Origin: Clostridia bacterium | GTDB lineage: Bacteria > Bacillota > Clostridia > Christensenellales > CAG-1252 | Assembly (NCBI GenBank): GCA_017463565.1 | Contig: JAFTOZ010000064.1 | Span: forward strand, 1-41,316 | Direction of reading: 5' to 3' | DNA: 41,316 nucleotides | In this document: positions 1-9,000 of the stretch, piece after piece | How the letters are laid out: each line of letters starts with the position of its first letter | Numbering within the stretch: the first letter of the stretch is position 1 | The notes under the pieces: model-generated | The model's input: only the letters and a program-made list of their open reading frames with translations | What the model was told of the DNA's origin: nothing | Databases searched by the model: none | Made by a program: the position numbers and the translations under genes

Positions 1-1
1 T

Positions 2-3000
2 GGTCAGAACTACCGTGCCGACACCTGGTCTCCTGCTGTGTTGGTGATCAGCCAGTTGCACTATATCGATGCCGAAATCGGTGATCTGCGTCTGTACGTG
101 GATAGCGAGCCTTCCATTCTGTACGATACCGCCACCCACTATCTGGGTGTGTTTAAGCGCGCAGAAGGCACCGGCTCGGAGAGCAACTTCAAGGATGCGT
201 TTGTTGCAGGAGTACCCGTAGATATCGGTGCTCTGCATATTACCATTCCCGTTCGCTATACCTACGACTACCGTCCGCACGGCGCAGTTGGTACACCCAT
301 CACCGGCGGTGTGTTCACCGCTGATCACGGCGCGTTGAATGCAGGTGTGTATACCATCACCGCAAGCATTGATGCAGATCCCAACGGTAACTACAGCGCT
401 TGGAGTGCGACCGCTACCTTGACGATCAACCGTCTGACTTGGGGCGAGGGTGGCCTTGGCTCTATCTACCTGGTAGGTAACGAGGGCAACGAGCAATTCT
501 ACGACGGCGTGGCACACTACGTGGGCGTGAACTCTACGAATGCTTATCGCAACGAGTACGTGCCTAATCTGTACTACTACATCGCAAACGGTGTGGTGAC
601 GCCTTCGGATGAGGATAACTACAACTTCAAGGTAGACGTGGAATACACCTACTACTTGGGTGAAGTTGGAACGGGTACGTATAACGAGACCTTTGTGTAT
701 GCACAGGATGCAGGTATCTATAATATCCAAGCAACCATTGCAGAAAACGTGAACTACGTGGGTAAGACTCTCCATACGACCTATACCATTCTGCGTCTGG
801 ATTGGGTGGCAGGTCAGTTGGGCGAGATCTATCTGCCCGAGGAAGCATCTCTCACCTTTGACGCAAGCTACCACTATCTGGGCATATCGCGTACCGAGGG
901 TGTGCACGTCGACCTGGCAGACGGCCCGATGCACAACATCACCGTGACGGTGGGTACCTTGGAATTGATCATTCCTGTGATCTATACCTACAGTATGGAC
1001 GAGTCGGGTCCCTACGTGACCTTTGAAGAAAATACCGCCTATAACGCAGGTACCTACTACGTGCGCGCTACCATCGCCGACACCACCAACTACGTTGGTA
1101 AGCAGATGGCAGGTAAGTTGGTGATCAACCGCATCCGTTGGACGGACGCTGACCACGACTTTGACTACCTCTACTTGGTGGGCGGTTCTCGCGCATATAA
1201 CGGTCAAGAGCAGTACGTGGGCGTTTCCGTTGCTGTCAACCAGGCAAATCCCGTATTGCTGACCAACTTGAGCTATCAAGTGACGGCAGAGGACGCTCTG
1301 TACCAAGGCAGCGAGGGCGGCAATATCAACGTGCCCGTGACCTATTTGTTCAACACGCAGGGCGAGGGCTACGAGTACGAGCGCTTTACCTCTGCTTTGA
1401 ACGCAGGCCCCTACTATATCAAGGCTGTCATTGAGGAAAATATCAACTACGAAGGTCTGGAACTGACTACCACCTATACCATCAATCCGTTGGTATTTGC
1501 CAACGATCCCGAGGGCAACGTGGACTATAACGCAGGTTATCTGGGCGAGTTGTACCTGACCGGTGACGTTCGTCCTTATGACGGTGCGGCACACTATATG
1601 AGCGTGCAGGATACTCCCGGCTATCTGGACAAGGCACCGCAAACCTTGGTGTACGTGTTGGACGGTGGCTACGAGTTGCGCCTGAACGTTACCTATAAGT
1701 TCAGCTACGATCGCAACAGCAACGACTATACCATGGACTTTACGTCGGCAACCGACGCAGGCGTTTACCACGTATGCGCAAGTCTGCCCGATGACGTCAA
1801 CGGTAACTACATTGGTTTCACCAAGGACGCCGTGTTGGAGATCACCAAGTTGGATTGGACGGGCACCGACGGCAACCTGCCTGAGATCTTTATGATGGGT
1901 GGCTCTACGCCTTACGATATGTTGACCCACTATGCATCCGTGAGCACTTCGGCAGGCCGTTGGAATGATACCGCTCCTTCTGCCTTGCACTTTGCATTCA
2001 AGGAAGGCGGTGTGCAACAGGTTGGCGCAGGCGAGGGCGCACTGTCGATTGACGTCATCTATACCTACGCAACCGAGCGTGAGGGCGAGTACAGTCAGGC
2101 CTTTACCGGTCTGCAATCGGTCGGCACCGTATGGGTTAAGGCTTATATCGGCAGTTCGCTCAACTATCACGAAAAGGTATTTGAGCCGGTTGAGTTGTCC
2201 GTGACGGCGCTGGTATTTGCCAACGATCCCGAGGGTCATATCAACGTCTCCGAGGGCTACCTGGGCGCGCTGACCTTTGAGGGTGCTACCTTGGTGTATG
2301 ACGGTGAACCTCATAGCATTGCCGTCGTTCACGACAACCTGAACGCACAAAACGAGTTGGTATTCACCTTGGCCGGCGGTACCCTCACCATTCCTTTGGT
2401 ATATACCGCATCTAAAAATGGCGGAGAATATCTGCCCTTCGACGAGGAAACCAACGCAGGCGAGTATCGAGTGCGCTTCTCCATCGCTGCCGGCGCAAAC
2501 GGCAGTTATGCCGCTACCACCGGTGAGGCTGTGCTGTGGATCAAGCCCTTCGAGACCACCATTATCTGGAACAAGGCATTTGATACAACCACCGTCTATA
2601 ACGGCTACGAGCAAGTGGTAACCGCTACCATCGAGATGGTGGACGGTGTCCACGATATGGGTCTGTTGTTCCTCAGCCGTGCTGAGTTGTTGGAGCTGGT
2701 TGGCTACGACTACGAGGCTATCCAAGCCGCAAGCACTGTGCTGACCAATAGCACGAGTATCATCTACGTGAACGGTGAGGGCACGCATACCGTGGATATC
2801 AGCGCAGTCAACAAGGACGGCGTGCTGTTCCACGCCGGCGAGTACGTCATGGTGGCTTTGTTTGACAACAGCAACTACCTTGTGACGAACTACAGTTCGT
2901 TGGTGCAAGAGTTGACGATTGAGAAAGCAATCATCGACGTGCGCGTCAACGGTAAGACCTTGACTTACGACGGTCTGCCTCACTATATCGATACCCATAT

Positions 3001-6000
3001 CGGATCTACCGAATATCTTGACGTCAAGCCCGCTAACCACATCATCGAGTTGGAGGGTAACGACGAGGCTACTATCTCCTATATGTACGGAACGGACGGC
3101 GAGTCCTACGGTTCTGAGTTTGAGCCTACCGCTAAGGCAGGTCACTATTACGTCAAGGTAGAGGTGCACCTCGACCTGTCCATCTCGGGCGACTACGAGC
3201 GTTGGGATGACTATGAGCATTGGGTGCGCTATGCAGAGTTGGTCATCGAGAAGAAGCAACTCTCCTTTGTGTCTACCTCTGACGAGGGCGATTGGACCAA
3301 GACCTACGATACCACCGCCGACTACTCTATGTACGAATTCAGCGGCGTAGTGGCTGCAGACGAGGGCAAGATCACTTGCAGTATCTCCTACGATAACAAG
3401 AACGCGGGCGAAGCAAAGAGCATGCAGATCAATCTGCAAAGCACGGAAGAGGGCTTGTTGGAGAACTACACCTACAACCAGATCACCTCAGGTGTGATCA
3501 AGCCCAAGGAGTTGCGCTTGGTAGACCTGAACTGGATCAAGACCTACGACGGTCGCGCAGAAGCAGCGCCCACCCTGGACGGTGTGCCCGTGGATCTCAA
3601 CGACGCTGCCGCATACGAGGAAGGCTACTACAAGTACGAATCGGATGAGGTGCAGGTTGTGGCTACCTTCAACAGCAAGAACGTGACCGAGGCAAGCGTG
3701 CTGAACTTCAGCCTGCAAGGTGCTGACGCTATGAACTATGTGGTTGGCAATACGCCTCCTGCGTTGGGCGCCGGCGAACACTATATCCTGCCCAAGGAGA
3801 TTGATATCACTTGGAGCGGTATCGATCTGACCTACAACAGCTACGTGCGTACTGCCGAGGCGTTGGCCGCCAACCGTGCTAATGGCGTGGAGGCCTATAC
3901 CTATACCTCCGCTCACTTTGACTTGGTGGGTGACGATATCGCAAACAACGTACTGTCCGCAGGTAACGGCGTATTCCTCTTTGCGCTGACCTACTACGAT
4001 AAAGACGACAACGTGATGCCTGCTTCCGCCTATAAGAATGCAGGTGACTATTCCGTGCGTGCCGATTTGGACGAGCGTGTGATGACGATTGACGTGGATG
4101 CCAGCTACGGCATTGACGCCGGTACCTACTATACCTTGAGCACCGAGGGCGAGGCTCTCAACTATGTGTTCAAGCCGTCCGATATGGCAAGAGATACCAA
4201 GATTGAAAAGCTGTTGCGCGTGGTGAATTGGGAATTCCCCGCAGGTGAGCTTGTGTACGACGGTACCTCTAAGGTCATCAGCGCAAGTATCGAACTGGTG
4301 GGTGCTGACCGCACCAACGTGGCGTACGGCGCAGACCTGAACGGCGTACTGCACCTCGGTGTTTTGGCACCTGACGTACCCCTCACGGACAACGGCGGTC
4401 TGGCCTGCGTGTCAGGCGTTGTGATGTTGCGTAACGGCGCGCGTACCAACGTGTTCCGCAATGCAGGTAGCTACGATATCTACGTGCAGTTGGTGCACGA
4501 GTTGAGTTTGAACTACGAACTCAACGACGGCGAGCGCAACGGTACCGTGATCAAGAAGGCGCCCATCGGCGATTACTTCCGCTTTGAGGGCTCGGTAGAA
4601 TATACCTACGAGCACGGTACTCGCTACTACTTCTTCGTGGCGCCCGGCGACGGTGACGCATTTGGTATGCTAGCATACGATCCTATCGTTGGTGGCGAAT
4701 TCTCGTACGATGACTACGAGCGCAGCTACGCATACGACGATATCCCCGTGCTTGTGCAGTACAACGGCGGTGATTTGAGCTTCTACGCCGAGCCTACTGC
4801 GTATGCATTGGGTAGCAACGGCGTGGTGAATGCCGGCTCCTACGTGATTGAAGCAAGCGTATTGGAGACGGAGAACTACGAGGGCTGGGTTGGCCGTGTT
4901 GAGATTGTCATCCATAAGGGTATCATCAATATCTTTGATATCGCTGACCGTTTGGATTCGTCCGGTGCTCCTTTGGTATACAACGGTAGCGCCTACGGTT
5001 TGTTTGCTGCCTACAAGGGCGCAGGCGACGAGGCAGGTTTGAAGTTCAATACGAACTATACCGAGTTGTATCTGCCCGACGGTACTGCAGCAGGTATCCA
5101 ATATTTGATGCACGAGCTGTCCTACACCGGCAAGTTGGCACAGGGCGAGAGCGGTATTTCTGCCGTGCCTTTGACGAGCAACGGTTGCTACGTAGACGCA
5201 TTGGGCAACGTGATTGCTGCCGATATCAAGAGCCGTTACGACGGTTCGCAACCCACCGTACTGCCCGAAACCAAGCAGGCCGGCTACTATTTGGTGAGTG
5301 CCGCCGTGATTGACCACACCAACTACCAAGATTGGACCGGTGAGGGTCTGTTGCGTATCATTCAGTACAACACGACGGTACTGTGGATGGCACGTCCCAG
5401 CGCAACCCAAGAGTTCGTGGGTATCAACGAGGTGGAATTCACCTACAACGGATACGATCAGATCGGCAACGTGATGGCGTACTTCCCGACCTATGCAGGG
5501 GACGGCGACGAGAACAACCGTGCATATCTGCAAATTCTGACGATGCCCGAATCGGGTCTGGCTCTGTATGAAGCTAACGGCGGTCAGCCCAACGAATTCC
5601 GTTTGGCAAGTACCTATTTGTTGGATTGCCAGTTGCCCGAGGCAGTGGGCGAGGATGCAGAGAAGATAGAATATCTTGCTCGCAACTACAATATCACCTA
5701 CTCCGAGACCAAACTCACGATGAAGAAGTTCACCGTAACCTTCACGTGGGACGTTGATTCGATCGGAACTGCTTATGATCCTGCGAACCCGCCCATTTAC
5801 GATGGTATCGCACACACGTTGTATGCACGCGGCGTGGGTGTTAGCTATTATGTGAAGATTGGCGGTTACGGCAACGAGAGAGTGACCAGACGTACCGAGG
5901 CTATCCCCTTGGTGACCGACGAGTTTGACGAGAATGGCAACCGCAGATGGGAGGCTATTGATGCAGGTGAAAACTACAAGGCTACCATCATCGGTATCGG

Positions 6001-9000
6001 TCAAACAGAAATCGACAACGCCGGCTCCTACTGTATGCAGAACGGTCAGGATTGCAATTACGCTGCCAGCACGTATCTCTACAACTACGAGCTGCCTTCG
6101 TCCGGTCTGGAACTGACCTGGAAGATCGCAAAGCGCCCGTTGACGGTTGTGATTGACGATCGCGACAGCATGCTGTTGCAGAAATATTACGACGGTATCG
6201 ATAAGTTCGAAATCGATCAGGCCGAGTCCACCTTTACCTTCGAGAAATCCATGGTAGATGACGGCGAGGGCGGATTGATCGAAGAGGCCATCACCCGTAA
6301 CGGTATGACCGTCTATCTGTACAATCAGACCGCAACCTATCGCGTCATTGGCGTTGACGGGGCGAACTCCTTCTCCTATACCATTCGCGGAATCTTGGAG
6401 AGAGATACCTACTCGCAACACAAGTGTCCTGAGTGTGACTACTTCTACTCGGAGAATGAATTCTCCAGCTATTCGTTGGAGAGCGAACTTGGCTATGAAA
6501 TCATGGCCGTGACCCCCGGTACTAAGTGGAACGATTTGGACGAAGGCTACGAGTGCCCGAGATGTAAAGAGATCAGCGGTGCCAATGCAAACCGTCTTGC
6601 AGAGGCGTTGTACAACATGTTGATCGTGGAGTACGACAACAAGAACATGATGGAATTCGTCATTTTGGCGCAACAGATTGATGCGTTCTATAATATGGCG
6701 GAAAAATTACTGGAAGGCACACCCGACTTCGGTGACGCCGAGATTGCATATTACTATCTGTTGTCTGCAAAACAGTTGCTTGATGAATCAACAACCATCG
6801 GTAGCAATCTCCCCTTGATCTTGGAACACGCTTATGCAGACATATATTTCTTGCAGGCAGCGGCGGTGTCTGCCATGATTGCGGGCTTGCCCGAAATACC
6901 TGCCGTTTACGGTGCATCTGCTCCGGGCTATTCCTTGTCGAGCTACGTTAACGTGATAATGCTCAAATCTTATTATGATAGTCTTGATACGGAAACCGAG
7001 GTGGGTGGAATGGATCCCAAGTCCTCTGTGGAGAACGTTGATAAACTGAGCGCTGCTATGGATGTAATCGATCTGCTTGTTGATACTGCCAGCGCAGACG
7101 ATTTCGATTCCGAAGTCGCAAGCAAACTGGGGTCTATCTCGAGTATGGAGCAGTACAAGGATTACGTATCTTTGCGTAGTGTATACGAATTACTGGGCGA
7201 AGAGAAGATGGAACAAGTGAGCGATGAAACCGTTAACACGTTGACGGTGGCGGGCAATGCAATCTGGGCTATACTGAAAGCCGAGATTGCAGAGATCCGT
7301 ATTTCCGACAGTCTGCACGACATTCGCTGGGCAGAGGGCGTTGTTCAAACCGTGATCCACAAGGGATATATCCAAATGGCAGATCTCATTCCCGGTAACT
7401 TCGTTGCTAACAACTTGAGCGGCGAGCGTGATGAGTTGGATGCGTACGACGCCGAAATCCGGAAATTATGCGTGGGAGATGATTATTACACCCAAGCTGC
7501 AGTTCGTGTAAATTTCGATACGGCCACTGCTGCGGAGATCATGCTCAATTCCGTTGCTGAAAGCAAGGGCTTAAACTCGGATGCCATGGCATATGTGCTC
7601 CGTTACTTGGCGTATGATCTGTATCAGGATATGGAGGTGATCACAAAGACGACCTACACGTCTGCTATAGAGAACGTTATGTCCATCAAGGAGATGGATT
7701 CAAGCACATATATTTACAACATAGGTTTATTTACCTATCTCTGGGAGAGATGGGAACGCATTAATTCTTACGAAGGAATTGGAGAAAGCGCTTGGGAGAA
7801 AGTAGATAGCGGCAACGCAAGATTTAATCAGCTTGAGGCATGCCTACAAGCAGCAAATTCTACAGTTCCCCATGTCAACTATGTGTACGCATGGCTAATG
7901 GGTATTGAAATTGGCGGTATAAACGAAGAAGATATTCTTACTTTGAATACGGCCCGACTGGTTTATGAACTGGCCCTAACAAACGGTGTTGAGGGTACGA
8001 CTGAAGATTTTGACGTGAGTAGCTTGGACATCAGTTCTCTTGAGCGCGAAGAGCGTGGCATGCAGAACGACTATATGAACGGCGTGATCTCTAATATCCC
8101 TCTGCCCACCACGCTGGAGAGTGGTATCGAAAACAACGGGAATACAAGTTTGGCTTACGCCGTTGGTTTGTATAATACCTTTGGCGCAACGCTACGTGCT
8201 GCGCTGGATACAAACGGACAACTCGAAGCGCGCCTGTCTTCTTACGAGTCTCTCTTTAACTTCGATGCAGTAGCAAGCATCATCAACGACCAGAGAACGA
8301 TGGAAGAGGTTCTCCTCACCTTCAACGGCCTGCCCCGTGACGTGGTTGGTCTGTATCTGGACGCAGATTTTGTCAACCGTATCGAAGGTATGGTGCTCAC
8401 GCAGTACATTGCCCTGCTTTCCGTGGACGGCAATCTATTGGACGTTGGCTTGCTGCACTATATCAAGGTGCGCACCGACGTAGAGAACGGTCGAATCAGT
8501 GAAGAAGCGTTGGCTTATATTACCAACTACGATCGCTTCTTGGAGCTTTACGATAAAGTGATGCTGCCCATCCCTAGTTTCAGCGACTTAGAGCCTGCTG
8601 TACAACGGTTGACTTCGTATCTTGATGGGAACGGCAAATTGGCGGGTAATCCCGACTTGAATATGATGATGGACCTGTATAACGCACGCTATATCTACAG
8701 TTATCTGAAGAATATGTCGTTTGACGTCGATAGTGTAGATTCAAGTGCGATGACAACGCTGGAAGGAGAAGTCGCAAGTTACGTGCTTTCTTTATTGAAT
8801 AACGTTAACGTTCAATCTAGCTACAGCGAGTATGAGCGCCGTCAGATTGCTCTCGCTCGTATCTACTACGATATGCTCCACGAGGACGTAATAAATATCT
8901 ATGGAATGATGGATTGGGCGAATCGCTTGATAGACCAGGAGAACAAGTTGCTCGCCGCAATTCGCGAGACCGCGATTACAAGGAAGAGCGAATTTGTAGC

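Noticed and set aside
4670-6673. 667-codon open frame on the minus strand inside the giant gene
   Set aside because: It is the mirror of a strongly biased real frame: no ribosome site, His/Gln/Val-rich composition, no recognisable domain. The plus-strand frame has clear MBG repeats.
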